From the NCBI GenBank assembly GCA_041689775.1, contig JBDNFP010000289.1, forward strand, positions 1 through 25,795: 25,795 bases of DNA, in the 5' to 3' direction. Source of the stretch: JBDNFP01 sp041689775 (GTDB lineage: Bacteria > Bacteroidota > Bacteroidia > Cytophagales > Spirosomataceae). The notes under the pieces were generated by a model that was not told where the DNA came from, searched no databases, and saw only the letters and a list, made by a program, of their open reading frames with translations. A program made the translations under genes and the position numbers. Shown piece after piece: positions 1 to 7,906 of the stretch (within the stretch, counting starts at the first letter, position 1; each line of letters starts with the position of its first letter).

Positions 1-398
1 AAAAAATATATTATTAAGGTTCAAATAATTGAAAATAAGAAGGATAGTACCATTCTACACTGCCAGGTCGAGCCGGAGGGGCGCAAGTCGGACATTCGCG
101 TTTTCAAGGAGACTGACTTGGCCATCCACCCGAAAATAAGAGTCGAGGGGGGGACTTGGGTTACCAGGGTAAGATACATGAAAATAGTAAAGTTTCGCAT
201 AAGAAGCCGAAGAACGGGGAGTTGACCAAGAAACAGAAAAGACAGAACAAACGGTTTCGCAAGAAAAGGGTGAGAATCGAACATACTAATCGGCGGTGCA
301 AGTGCTTCAGAATTGTCAAGGAAACTTACAGGAACCATCTCAGGCATATTGAAGAAGTTTGGATTATTGTCTGCGGACTTGTCAACATGAATCTTTGA
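1..398 (+). pseudogene. IS5-family transposase, C-terminal part, frameshifted
   Basis: This is the 3' part of a DDE transposase gene cut by the window edge. From position 1 one frame reads through KESD-like text (VFKETDLAIHPKIRVEG, about 98-150). The reading then has to move to another frame at a run of seven G (147-153) to continue as DLGYQG and on to the stop at 396-398. The second part holds the family's C-terminal signature: KKPKNGELTKKQK, then RVRIEH with the last catalytic Glu, then FRIVKETYRN. A G run of five or eight would join the frames. It may therefore be a dead copy, a sequencing error or, less likely, a slippery site. IS5 (ISL2-like) is the best family guess. I could not place the right terminal inverted repeat, though AT-rich sequence after the stop ends near 430. 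Confidence 0.75.
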
Positions 399-439
399 AT
401 ATTGATATTTATTTAAGAAAGTGATCTCTCAGTAAAATA

Positions 440-475
440 CCGCTAACCAGCAATCATGAATCAAATCCATAGCTC
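440..475 (+). repeat. Collapsed copy of the dual-hairpin repeat
   Basis: CCGCTAACC at 440-448 is the left end of the repeat found four times at 18.4-19.1 kb. It is followed at once by AGCAATCATG and CCATAGCTC, the right end of the same repeat, which runs into the ATG at 476. Both hairpins are missing, so the site looks like a copy that lost its structured core. Copy A at 18415 has the same two ends with about 50 bp between them. Confidence 0.6.
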
Positions 476-792
476 ATGAAATCAACTACAAAAAAGTCAC
501 TAAACTCATTCGCCAGGCCATTAACCAAGTGGATGATAAGGCAAAAGTGATTCTATACGGTTCCCGCGCGCATGGCGATGAAAAAGAGGATTCTGATTGG
601 GAAATTTTGATACTTATGGATGAGCCGTTAGATTTAGCCAGAACGCGAGCTTTTCGCTATCCCTTGTACGATTTGGCACTTGAATTGGGTGAACAGTTCT
701 CTGTGTTTGTACATTCAAAAAATGAATGGAATACCAGACAGAGAGTTACTCCATTTTATGATAGCGTTAAACAGGAGGGTATTTTGCTATGA
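476..792 (+). pseudogene. MNT-type minimal nucleotidyltransferase (antitoxin-like), frameshifted near its start
   Basis: The protein belongs to the MNT (MntA-like) nucleotidyltransferase family, usually paired with a HEPN RNase toxin that it inactivates by nucleotide transfer. The motif GSRAHGDEKEDSDWEIL carries the family's GS...SDxD pattern, although the last Asp is Glu here (SDWE). By comparison with the copy at 18707, translation should start at ATG 476 (MKSTTKK). This copy has six A at 490-495 where the other has seven, so the ATG frame is lost after a few codons. The rest of the gene is open from about 460, with a possible GTG start at 529. It is an inactive relic, or expressed only through frameshifting or the internal GTG. 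Its stop overlaps the start of a HEPN remnant (ATGA). Confidence 0.7.
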
Positions 793-821
793 ACCAAGAA
801 GATAGAAAACAGTGTTTTTGA
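789..821 (+). pseudogene. Start of a lost HEPN-type toxin partner
   Basis: ATG 789 overlaps the MNT stop in the ATGA arrangement normal for MNT/HEPN operons. The reading MNQEDRKQCF then ends at TGA 819-821. The first residues resemble the N-terminus expected of a HEPN partner, whose full length is usually 100-140 residues. No continuation is visible in the short gap before the DUF2281 gene at 849, so the toxin has been deleted and replaced by the next cassette. The identification rests mostly on position. Confidence 0.35.
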
Positions 822-848
822 TAAAGTATTTATGTAAACAGTACAATT

Positions 849-1061
849 ATGCTCAGAACGATCGAAGGAATTTATGATAATGGTGTAGTGAAGTTTGATG
901 AAGCTCCGCCTACGCTGAAAAGAGCAAAGGTACTCATCACTTTCCTTGAAGAAAGTGAAAGCATTAAGTTACCGAAGCGGAGAGCGGGTGGCTTGGCCGG
1001 GCAAATTTGGATGGCTGAGGATTTCAATGAGCCATTGGAGGATTTGAACGATTATATCTAA
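849..1061 (+). CDS. DUF2281-type VapB-like antitoxin
   Basis: A 70-residue protein of the kind that precedes PIN toxins in Bacteroidota and cyanobacteria. The N-terminus (MLRTIEGIYDNGVV) looks like the small beta-rich DNA-binding part of AF2212/AbrB-like antitoxins. The C-terminus matches the DUF2281 pattern, with GLAGQIWMAEDFNEPLEDL near residues 48-66, which is expected to wrap around the PIN active site. The PIN gene starts three bases after its stop, so the two form one operon. The product would neutralise the toxin and repress the shared promoter. Start ATG 849 is the only good one and gives the usual length. Confidence 0.85.
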   Translation: MLRTIEGIYDNGVVKFDEAPPTLKRAKVLITFLEESESIKLPKRRAGGLAGQIWMAEDFNEPLEDLNDYI

Positions 1062-1064
1062 TCG

Positions 1065-1460
1065 ATGAGATACTTGATCGATACCCAGGCATTAATCTGG
1101 TTTGTAGAAAATAATCCTAGGCTTTCCAATTTGGCCAAAGGATTGATCGAAAGTCCAGAGAATGAGATTTTCGTCAGTCAATTCAGCTATGTTGAAATTG
1201 CTATCAAAATAGCAGTTAAAAAACTAACGCTCGAAAAAGGACTTTCGTCATTGATGGAAGAGTGTCAAGACCAGAGAATAATTACGCTGGCTGTTCAGAG
1301 TTCTCACGTTTTGGCATACAATGATATTCCGCTGCTTGAAAAGCACAAAGACCCATTCGACCGGATGATAATCGCCACGGCTATGCTCGAAGATTTATCC
1401 ATCATTACCTCCGATGAAAAATTCAACTGGTATCCCGATTTGATTAGAGTATCATGGTGA
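1065..1460 (+). CDS. vapC: VapC-type PIN-domain toxin (RNase)
   Basis: An intact 131-residue PIN-domain protein, a Mg-dependent endoribonuclease that acts as the toxin of the pair with the preceding DUF2281 gene. Family landmarks are in order: YLIDTQALIWF at residues 3-13 with the first Asp, SYVEIAIK near residue 41 with the conserved Glu, HKDPFDRMIIA near 94-104 with the third acidic residue, and ITSDEKF near 113-119 with the last. Its length is normal for the family. VapC toxins of known function cut tRNA or rRNA loops; the target here cannot be read from sequence. It lies 72 bp upstream of the S10 peptidase and is not obviously linked to it. Confidence 0.92.
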   Translation: MRYLIDTQALIWFVENNPRLSNLAKGLIESPENEIFVSQFSYVEIAIKIAVKKLTLEKGLSSLMEECQDQRIITLAVQSSHVLAYNDIPLLEKHKDPFDRMIIATAMLEDLSIITSDEKFNWYPDLIRVSW

Positions 1461-1532
1461 GAGAAACAGGCACCTTGGAAGGCATTTAACTACAAACTGA
1501 AAAATATCATTATCAAGTTCTTAACTTTTCCC

Positions 1533-3095
1533 ATGCAAAAACATACCCTCTTCTTCCTCCGATACGTCGCAATCCTCCTTGCCATCCTGAGTGTAGTCGA
1601 AGGACCCCTCTTGGCCCAAAAACCTACTACGGTTCCGAAAGCAATCGCCACCGCTGTGCCCCATGCCCTCAAACTAGACCTAGACTCTACCATCACCACC
1701 TCCCATACCGTGACCATCAAAGGCCAGAAGGTACCCTACACCGCCAAGGTAGGTACGCAGCCCGTGTGGGACGAGGCCGGGAAGGCGATAGCCGGGGTGT
1801 TCTATACCTACTACGAGCGCACCGACGTAAAAGACCGCGTGAACCGGCCGTTAGTGATTTCCTTCAACGGCGGGCCGGGTACGGCCTCGGTATGGATGCA
1901 CCTGGCCTATACCGGGCCGAAGCTACTGAACGTGGATAGCGAAGGCTACCCGCTGCAACCCTATACCGTAAAGGACAACCCCCACTCCATTCTGGACGTG
2001 GCTGATATTATATTCATCGACCCCGTCAATACGGGATACTCGCGCATGGCGGGTAAGGAAACGCCACAGGCGAAGGCTAAGTTTTTTGGCGTAAATGTGG
2101 ATGTGAAGTACCTCGCTGACTGGATCAGTACCTTCGTGAGCCGCCACAACCGCTGGCTGTCACCCAAATACATCATCGGCGAAAGCTACGGTACCAACCG
2201 CGTGTCGGGACTGGCGCTAGAATTGCAGAACGCCAACTGGATGTACCTCAACGGCGTCATACTGGTGTCGCCCACCAACCTCGGCATCGACCGTGTAGGC
2301 CCCGTGGGTGCGGCCAACCTCCTACCCTACTACGCCGCCACGGCCTGGTTTCATAAGGTACTACCCTCCGACCTGCAACAGAAAGACCTGACGCAGATGC
2401 TCCCCGAAGTAGAGAATTTCACCACCAACGAGCTGATTCCGGCCCTGGCGATGGGTGGTTTTCTGGAACCGGCCAAACGGAAAGCCATCGCGGCCCGCAT
2501 CGCCCGCTACTCGGGACTGTCCGAAAAGGTAGTGCTGGAACATAACCTGCAAGTACCCACCAATTTCTTCTGGAAAGAACTCCTCCGCGATCAGGGCAAA
2601 ACCATCGGCCGCCTCGACTCCCGCTACCTGGGCATTGACCGCATGGATGCCGGTGAGCGCCCGGATTACTCCCCGGAGCTGACGTCCTGGCTGCACTCGT
2701 TTACGCCGCCGATCAACACGTACTTCCGCGAGGTATTGGGGTATAAGACCGACCTGAAATACTTTATGTTTGGGCCGGTGTACCCGTGGTCGCGCTCGGG
2801 CGAAAATACCGACAATACCGGCGAGAACCTCCGGCAGGCCATGGCCCAAAACCCCTACCTGCACCTGCTGGTACAATCAGGCTACTACGACGGGGCTTGC
2901 GACTACTTCAACGCCCAAAACAACATGTGGCAGATGGACCCAAGCGGCCGCCTTAAAGACCGCATGGACTGGATAGGCTACCGCAGCGGCCACATGATGT
3001 ACCTCCGGCAGGAAGACCTCCAATCGGCTAATGAGGATCTTAGAACGTTTATTTTGAAGGCTACGCCAAAGAAAGGGGTGGCGGCGAAGTATTGA
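1533..3095 (+). CDS. Secreted serine carboxypeptidase, peptidase family S10
   Basis: A 520-residue S10 peptidase that removes C-terminal amino acids. A hydrophobic signal peptide ends near residue 29 (LLAQ), so the enzyme is exported. The oxyanion segment NGGPGTASVW starts at residue 112. The nucleophile is Ser218 in GESYGTNR, the acid is probably Asp453 in SGYYDGACDYFNA, and the base is His487 in YRSGHMMY. All three are present and the length fits the family, so the gene should be active. Codon use and GC content are higher than in the flanking toxin-antitoxin genes. It stands alone, with no partner in the same direction close by. Pieces of near-identical genes occur at 6058, 6781 and 18164, so this is the only complete member of a local, largely destroyed set. 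Confidence 0.95.
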   Translation: MQKHTLFFLRYVAILLAILSVVEGPLLAQKPTTVPKAIATAVPHALKLDLDSTITTSHTVTIKGQKVPYTAKVGTQPVWDEAGKAIAGVFYTYYERTDVKDRVNRPLVISFNGGPGTASVWMHLAYTGPKLLNVDSEGYPLQPYTVKDNPHSILDVADIIFIDPVNTGYSRMAGKETPQAKAKFFGVNVDVKYLADWISTFVSRHNRWLSPKYIIGESYGTNRVSGLALELQNANWMYLNGVILVSPTNLGIDRVGPVGAANLLPYYAATAWFHKVLPSDLQQKDLTQMLPEVENFTTNELIPALAMGGFLEPAKRKAIAARIARYSGLSEKVVLEHNLQVPTNFFWKELLRDQGKTIGRLDSRYLGIDRMDAGERPDYSPELTSWLHSFTPPINTYFREVLGYKTDLKYFMFGPVYPWSRSGENTDNTGENLRQAMAQNPYLHLLVQSGYYDGACDYFNAQNNMWQMDPSGRLKDRMDWIGYRSGHMMYLRQEDLQSANEDLRTFILKATPKKGVAAKY

Positions 3096-4176
3096 TTTTT
3101 GGGGCTGTCAGCGATCGGCTTTCGGCGGTCGGCTTTTTAATGGCTTATGGGAACGTTTGTGTAATGTCTGCGGGGACACCTTGAGTATATACACATCTTT
3201 ATAGTATTCTGTAAATCAGTAATTTATAAAGTAAGAGAATATTTTCCAAGGTATTGATTCTACTGGAAGACTTCGCACAACGAGGGACAGCGATCTCCTG
3301 CAACGAGCCGCCCGCAAGCCAGAGTCACTAGAAGCTACAAGCAATCGCTGACCGGCAGGTTGAGTTGAAAATGATCGACTCGATCTCGCACACTAGCTTG
3401 GCCACGGCCTAAAAAAAAACGACCGGACCGCCGGGCGGATGAAGCCTTGGCTGGTCAGGCAGTGAGTGATCCCACCCCAACTGAACGCTGATTCCGTCTT
3501 CCACATGGAGAACGTACTGGCCAGCGGCCCTACAATGCGCGATACCCCACGAGTCGCCTAAGCAGCTCATCGAGATCGTCCAGTACAGGGCCACTGATGG
3601 GATACCTATCCAGGATTCGGATTATATCTGTCGTGGCGTGGGCGAAATATACATAGCCTTTGAGCCGCTGGCGGGACGACGCTTCGTCAGCGTCCACAAC
3701 AATCACAAGGCCATTACTTGGCCTGGCACATCCCGAACAGACAACCATGATAACTCTCGTTTGGGTTCTCGTTGAGATACATTAGCATTAAGTCTAGTTT
3801 TTTAACGCTACTTTTCAGACGGCTATTGGTTCATGCCTTTTACTCTTTGTGCACCCGCCTCTGGTTTTTCAGCGTATTGTGATGGAGCTTACGCTTGACC
3901 AGTTCATCCGCGCGGCGTCCGCAAACATACCTAAAACTTTTGTGTATTCGTCTTGATTTAGGCTCAGTAATGTCCAAAGTTTAGGGTGGGTTGCCTTGGG
4001 TTGGTTTTGTTCATGTTTCACAACTAACAAACAAATCCTTGGCAACCTTTCACTCTGCTCTTAGTAAATCATTCATGATGAGGCCAAATAGCATTGCGTA
4101 ACATCAGTTATTCGATTAAACAAAATAGCCAATTGGATTTGCCTAGGCTCTCTCTACCTCAACAAAATGATGCGCA
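3096..4176. other. Gene-poor stretch with debris
   Basis: About 1.08 kb without a convincing gene. The first 45 bases downstream of the peptidase hold near-direct repeats (GATCGGCTTT / GGTCGGCTTT) that recur after the S10 pieces at 6058 and 6781. A short match to the group II intron-like relics (TAATGTCTGCGGGGACACC) lies at about 3162-3180. Minus-strand reading frames at 3409-3594, 3530-3748 and about 3840-3980 look partly protein-like. The last of these lacks a start codon and reads RADELVKRKL near its end. The final 200 bp before 4177 are AT-rich and probably hold the promoter of the membrane-protein gene. Confidence 0.5.
3530..3748 (-). CDS. Small hypothetical protein, possibly a relic
   Basis: A 72-residue reading frame from ATG 3748. 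It begins with a CxxC pair (MVVCSGC) and continues with acidic and leucine-rich text (VLDDLDELLRRLVGY). It is not the shadow of another gene, and its third positions look coding-like. The tail overlaps another minus-strand frame (3409-3594, ending in a proline/glycine-rich stretch) in a way that could reflect a frameshift in a longer original gene. I do not recognise a family. The surrounding kilobase contains other broken pieces, so a decayed gene is as likely as a functional one. Confidence 0.3.
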   Translation of the reverse strand: MVVCSGCARPSNGLVIVVDADEASSRQRLKGYVYFAHATTDIIRILDRYPISGPVLDDLDELLRRLVGYRAL

Positions 4177-5964
4177 ATGACCAAAAAAATACCCCTTTAT
4201 CTGACTTGTTTGGTTCTCCTCTTTATAATTGGGCGTTTTCTGTTTTTTACCTGGACCTACTCAGTCAATATACCCTATTTTGATGACTTCCAGACGTTTT
4301 CAATTCTAGTAGATTGTAAAGAAAATCCGAATAATATACTACCAATCCTCTTTCAAAACTTCAATGGGCACCGGTTTGCAATGGTATTTGGCCTCATGTG
4401 GTTTGATACGGTGCTTGAGGGGCATTATCAACTCACGACACTCATGTTGGTTGGGGCGCTGTTTTACATAGGGGTATACCTAGTTATGGCGCGCTTAATG
4501 GTGAAGTTAGGGGTTGTCGCTTTGGTACACTATTCCTATTGCACTCTTATTGTATCAGCCTATGATTCATCGATCCTTGCTATGGCCGATCAGCACCCTC
4601 CAATACATGGGGTCTTTGTTATTGAGTAGCCTATTGTTTTATTTTCTCAGCAATGCTTCCTCTAAAAAGTGGTTTGCGGGTGCGGTAGTGATGGGGATGA
4701 TTTTGCCTTATTCCAATGGCAATGGTGTCTATATATTGGTGCTCGCTGGGATTTTCTTACTACTCGTCGGTAACCTACAACGAGCCATGCCTTGGGGCTT
4801 GTTGGTGGTGGTGATTGGTTGCTCTTTTTATTGGGGCATGCCCACCGCTATAGGCTTGGCAGGGTACTCAGGCGAAGAACTGAGCATAGTCAAAAAATGC
4901 AAAACAGTATAAATTCTTACCTGAGCTTTTTGGGGAGCTCGGTTGTTTCGTTTCGACTTTCCGTGAAAGATACTCTTAGCCTAGGCCGCCTGATTACTCT
5001 CGCTATCATGTTAGTAAGTTTCAGTTGGCTGATAGCTACGGTTAATTTCAAAAATACCCTTAGAACAAGTGTGTTGAACAAACTACCTTCTTTGAAAAAC
5101 CCCTCCTTCTCAGCTCTTTTGTTTTTTGGACTTTCGGTCATGTTGACGGCCGTCGGAGTGGCACTTTCAAGGGGGGTCGATAAGGAAGTTATGATCGTAG
5201 ACCGGTATATGGTTTATTCAGTTGTAGCTCTTGGCTGTACGTATGCCCTGTTGACGGTACTTATTCCTAATCAATGGCGTAAATACTGGCTGGTTGTCGC
5301 CCTCTTGGGAGCGACTTTTTATAATCAATACTTGTACTGGTATTACACTCCGGAGGTAGCTTGGTGGCGTCAATCGCTGGTGGCAGATGCCTTTGATTTA
5401 AAACACTATGATTCGGTACAGGGCAAACTTTTTCCTTTTGGAATAGACGGGCCAAAACCTTTACACGACGCTATTCAGCAAGGAATATACAAGTTTCCTA
5501 CGACGGAACTGACTCCCCATGAGCGTGAAATTTTAGCTCCTTTGACACCCGATATGCAGATTGACTCCACTTTACGATTTCGGCGGAGTACGGGCAAGTT
5601 AGACGCTTATGACGGGGTACCTATTGACTACATTCACTTGGATTCAATCCGTCGCCCCGTGGCCGACATCGGCGAAGGCATTTACTTAATTTTAAAAGGA
5701 GAAACCAATGAGCGTACCTACGTGGCCGCGCCCCAATGGTTTCGATGGGAAGGCTATATGGCCTTCTTGTACGATAAAGGCGACTACCGAGGGGGCTTTA
5801 CGGCGGCCATCTACCAAAGTAATCTTGTCCAAGGACGATACCGATTGGGATTATTAACGCTCAAAGATAGAGCGGCGAGCCTTCGCTATTCTCCTGATTT
5901 TTTTGTGGTTCCGGATAGTCCTGCCATGGAAGTTCTAAGAAAAAAAGGATACTATCAACCCTAA
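4177..5964 (+). pseudogene. Multi-pass membrane protein, GT-C-like, two frameshifts
   Basis: Three overlapping frames together make one protein of about 590 residues. Frame 1 (4177 to about 4510) has a first membrane helix followed by PYFDDFQTF, an acidic loop like that of GT-C glycosyltransferases, and more helices. The reading moves near GGGG 4510-4513 to a second frame (LLLYQPMIHRSLLWPIS and helices). It moves again at AAAAAA 4891-4896 to the last frame, which has further helices and a soluble C-terminal domain of roughly 200 residues ending at 5964. One extra A at the second site would restore the frame. The C-terminal domain looks coding to the end, so the lesions are recent or are sequencing errors. 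If intact it would be a cell-envelope protein, possibly using lipid-linked sugars; that role is inference from topology only. Confidence 0.7.
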
Positions 5965-6057
5965 AAAAGACGCACCTGTGTGACCTAAAACGCTGTTTGC
6001 TAACCAGGTATGCCCGTATTTTGTAGTTAAGGAAGGTTAATTAAAGGATAAGTTTAT

Positions 6058-6170
6058 AGACCTCCAATCGGCCAATGACGATCTAAGAGCGTTTATTTTG
6101 AAGGCGACGCCGAAGAAGGGGGTGGCGGCGAAGTATTAGTGGGGGCTGTCAGCGATCGGCGGTCGGTTGT
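6058..6170 (+). pseudogene. 3'-terminal fragment of an S10 carboxypeptidase gene
   Basis: This piece reads DLQSANDDLRAFILKATPK and then the same last residues as the intact peptidase at 1533, ending in a stop at 6137-6139. It differs from residues 495-520 of the intact gene by only two amino acids. Homology continues downstream into GGGGCTGTCAGCGATCGGC, shared with the region after 3095. The copy therefore came from the whole gene region, not from mRNA coding sequence alone. Nothing of the peptidase is seen upstream of 6058. Confidence 0.85.
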
Positions 6171-6316
6171 ACAAAATAATATACTGAGATCCATTTGTAA
6201 ATAGATAAAGCAATTTTGAATAGGTAGCTATTCGTTGCTTTTCTATATATTTGGAAGAGCCCTATCCGGTTTTAAATACCTGGTTACTATTGAGTTGAAA
6301 TTTTAAATTGTGTTTT

Positions 6317-6505
6317 ATGAAAAAGTATAAAGTAATTGAAGTGCTGGATTATATGCCTGATGAGTTCGACGTGGAAGAATTAGTAGAGAAACTTTTGTTT
6401 GTCGAAAAGATCGAAAAAGGAATTCATGACGCTGAGGAAGGCAAGGTTATGAGTTTGTTAGAAGCTAGGCAAAAAATGGAGAGCAAATGGCAGGCATCAA
6501 AATAA
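6317..6505 (+). CDS. Small antitoxin of a ParE-type pair
   Basis: A 62-residue, strongly acidic and helical protein starting at ATG 6317 (MKKYKVIEVLDYMPDEFD); a TTG nine bases upstream is less likely. The middle, ELVEKLLFVEKIEKG, is followed by a C-terminus (MSLLEARQKMESKW) of the kind that binds ParE/RelE toxins. Its last 19 bases overlap the toxin gene. It should neutralise the toxin by wrapping around it and may regulate the operon, although no clear DNA-binding domain is visible. The upstream AT-rich stretch, 6180-6310, is the likely promoter. Confidence 0.8.
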   Translation: MKKYKVIEVLDYMPDEFDVEELVEKLLFVEKIEKGIHDAEEGKVMSLLEARQKMESKWQASK

Positions 6506-6780
6506 CGATTACGGAATCGGCCTTCACAGATTTGGAGGAAACAGAACGCTACATTGGTCAAAGCTCAGCCAGAATCGGCAGGAGTTTCGTCAATAAAGTT
6601 TTCAAGAAAATTGAATTGCTGTACGATCACCCCAAAATCGGACGTAAAGTACCAGAGTTTGACAACGATAGAATTAGAGAACTCATTCAGGGAAAGTACA
6701 GAATCGTTTACCGGATTTTGAACGATGAAGTAATCCAAATACTTCGAATCGTGCATGGATCGAGGCTGTTAGATTTGTAA
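6487..6780 (+). CDS. RelE/ParE-superfamily toxin
   Basis: A 97-residue protein with the ParE/RelE plan. The N-terminal strand and helix carry SAFTDLEETERYI, the middle helix includes FVNKVFKKIELLYDHPKIG, and a beta hairpin reads GKYRIVYRIL before a final strand, IQILRIVHGSR. The pattern of a proline-glycine turn after the second helix, then K/R-rich strands and a terminal HGSR, is typical of ParE, which poisons gyrase. RelE-type mRNA cleavage cannot be excluded. ATG 6487 lies inside the antitoxin gene, giving translational coupling. The stop at 6778-6780 is followed directly by an S10 gene fragment, so the cassette was joined to peptidase debris at its last codon. Confidence 0.88.
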   Translation: MAGIKITITESAFTDLEETERYIGQSSARIGRSFVNKVFKKIELLYDHPKIGRKVPEFDNDRIRELIQGKYRIVYRILNDEVIQILRIVHGSRLLDL

Positions 6781-6925
6781 GCAGGCTACTACGACAGAGG
6801 AGCCGACTACTTCAACGCCCAGCCCAATCTAGGACAGATGTACCGGAGCGGCCGCCTCAAAAACCGCATGGCGGCAAAGTATTGATTTGGGAGGTTGACT
6901 ATCGGCTTTCGGTGGCCGGTTTTTT
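6781..6925 (+). pseudogene. Internally deleted S10 carboxypeptidase fragment
   Basis: From about 6782 the text AGYYDRGADYFNAQPN matches the catalytic-Asp segment of the intact peptidase (around residues 449-464). It continues to RSGRLKNRM (near residue 478), then jumps to AAKY and the stop. The section holding catalytic His487 is absent. Downstream, a run like CTATCGGCTTTCGGTGGCCGG again matches the flank of the intact gene. With no start and no catalytic Ser or His it is non-functional. It differs more from the intact gene than the piece at 6058 does, so it is an independent and older fragment. Confidence 0.83.
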
Positions 6926-7062
6926 AGCAACTAATGTCCAACCTTCCGTTGTTTAGGCTAAGCAAAATGATGAGTGAAAGACTCGTGTGTGACTTCCCTT
7001 CCCCTAGGACTCATTCAGGAATTAAGTTAAAAAATCCATAGATTGGAGGAAATTAAAGATTT

Positions 7063-7335
7063 ATGGACGAGATAGTCTTATCGAAACATGCAGAAGAACA
7101 AATTGAAGCTAGGGGAATCTCTGAATCAGATGTTTGGGCAGTAATTCGATCTCCTCAACAAACCCTAACAGAAGAAACTGAATCAGATAAAGTAATCTTA
7201 CAATCAATTTTGAAGGATGAAGTCGGAAATGAATATTTAATTAGGGTGTTTGTCAATGTGGTAAAAAATCCAAAATTAGTGATTACGGTTTATAGGACTA
7301 GCAAGATTAACAAATACTGGCAAAATGAAAGTTAA
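7063..7335 (+). CDS. DUF4258 protein, likely toxin of a DUF4258/DUF2283 pair
   Basis: A 90-residue protein with the DUF4258 pattern. LSKHAEEQIEARGIS near residues 6-20 is the conserved His/Arg-containing helix, and the C-terminal strand reads KLVITVYRTSKINKYW. DUF4258 proteins resemble small RelE-like or BrnT-like RNases and are commonly found beside DUF2283. The next gene begins 11 bases before its stop. A toxin role is inferred from this pairing and is not proved by the sequence. Start ATG 7063 follows GGAGGAAATTAAAG about 15 bases upstream, an unusually good ribosome-binding site for this group of bacteria. Confidence 0.85.
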   Translation: MDEIVLSKHAEEQIEARGISESDVWAVIRSPQQTLTEETESDKVILQSILKDEVGNEYLIRVFVNVVKNPKLVITVYRTSKINKYWQNES

Positions 7336-7522
7336 ATACAACAAGGAAGTCGATGTCCTTCTCATTGAAATTTCAGCGGGAATAGTTTCTGAAAGCGATG
7401 AATCAAAGCCCGGAATTATCATTGACTATGATAAGGACGGCAATATTCTACGAATTGAGATTTTAGACGCCTCAAAACGGGCAGACTCTCCCTACCGAGT
7501 AGAGTATGAAATGGTTGCTTGA
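7325..7522 (+). CDS. DUF2283 protein, likely antitoxin
   Basis: A 65-residue DUF2283 protein. MKVKYNKEVDVLLIEIS at the N-terminus and PGIIIDYDKDGNILRIEIL near residues 29-47 are the two strand-rich parts that define the family. It overlaps the DUF4258 gene by 11 bases and is its expected partner. The order toxin then antitoxin is the reverse of classic pairs but usual for this one. The C-terminus (ADSPYRVEYEMVA) is slightly longer than the core domain. Confidence 0.85.
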   Translation: MKVKYNKEVDVLLIEISAGIVSESDESKPGIIIDYDKDGNILRIEILDASKRADSPYRVEYEMVA

Positions 7523-7558
7523 TTTGGTAACGTTCATCTTGAAGAATGCCCAAAGTAG

Positions 7559-7764
7559 GTGATATACCGATGTAGAGTGGAGTTTTAGCATGAGGAGCGT
7601 CTCATAGAGCCGCCCGGCGGGGCTTTTCGGATAACTTTTCACTGGAAAGCGACTTTCAGTACCACAGAAGGAGGGCTTACCAAATCCATTTAAACGTGGG
7701 TCGGATTTTAGGGGTTCGGGGTGGCATTTGAGTAATGGCTGTGGGGATACAGGCAACGGTGAAG
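7559..7764 (+). mobile_element. Group II intron-like relic without domain V
   Basis: This stretch aligns by eye with 13748-13945, which leads directly into a clear group II intron domain V. Shared blocks are GATATAC near the start, GACGGGGCTTTTC versus GGCGGGGCTTTTC, TAACTT-TC-CT-GAA, GGTGGCATTT, and CTGTGGGGA-ACA-CAACGGTGAAG at the end. Homology stops exactly where domain V would begin. The GC-rich segment at 7609-7629 followed by TTTT could also act as a terminator for the DUF4258/DUF2283 operon. No reverse transcriptase is encoded. Naming it intron-derived depends on the neighbour at 13.9 kb. Confidence 0.5.
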
Positions 7765-7906
7765 CATTGATCTGTCTATACTTCGTCACATTTAAGGTAG
7801 TGCAGGCGGGGCCGCCCTTACGGTAGATATATTCATCCGACCGGTTTATATAGATAATCTGGCAGAAAGCAACAGATGATCGATTTAAACTTGAAAGAAA
7901 TAGTCT

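Noticed and set aside
2361..2876. 171-residue minus-strand frame inside the S10 peptidase gene
   Set aside because: It is antisense to a complete, motif-bearing gene and has no recognisable domain.
3097..3140. Intrinsic terminator after the S10 peptidase
   Set aside because: The GATCGGC/GGTCGGC elements before the T-run are direct repeats and not inverted, so no stable hairpin forms.
7472..7789. 105-residue minus-strand frame after the DUF2283 gene
   Set aside because: It overlaps the DUF2283 coding end and the intron-like relic, and reads as proline-rich noise.
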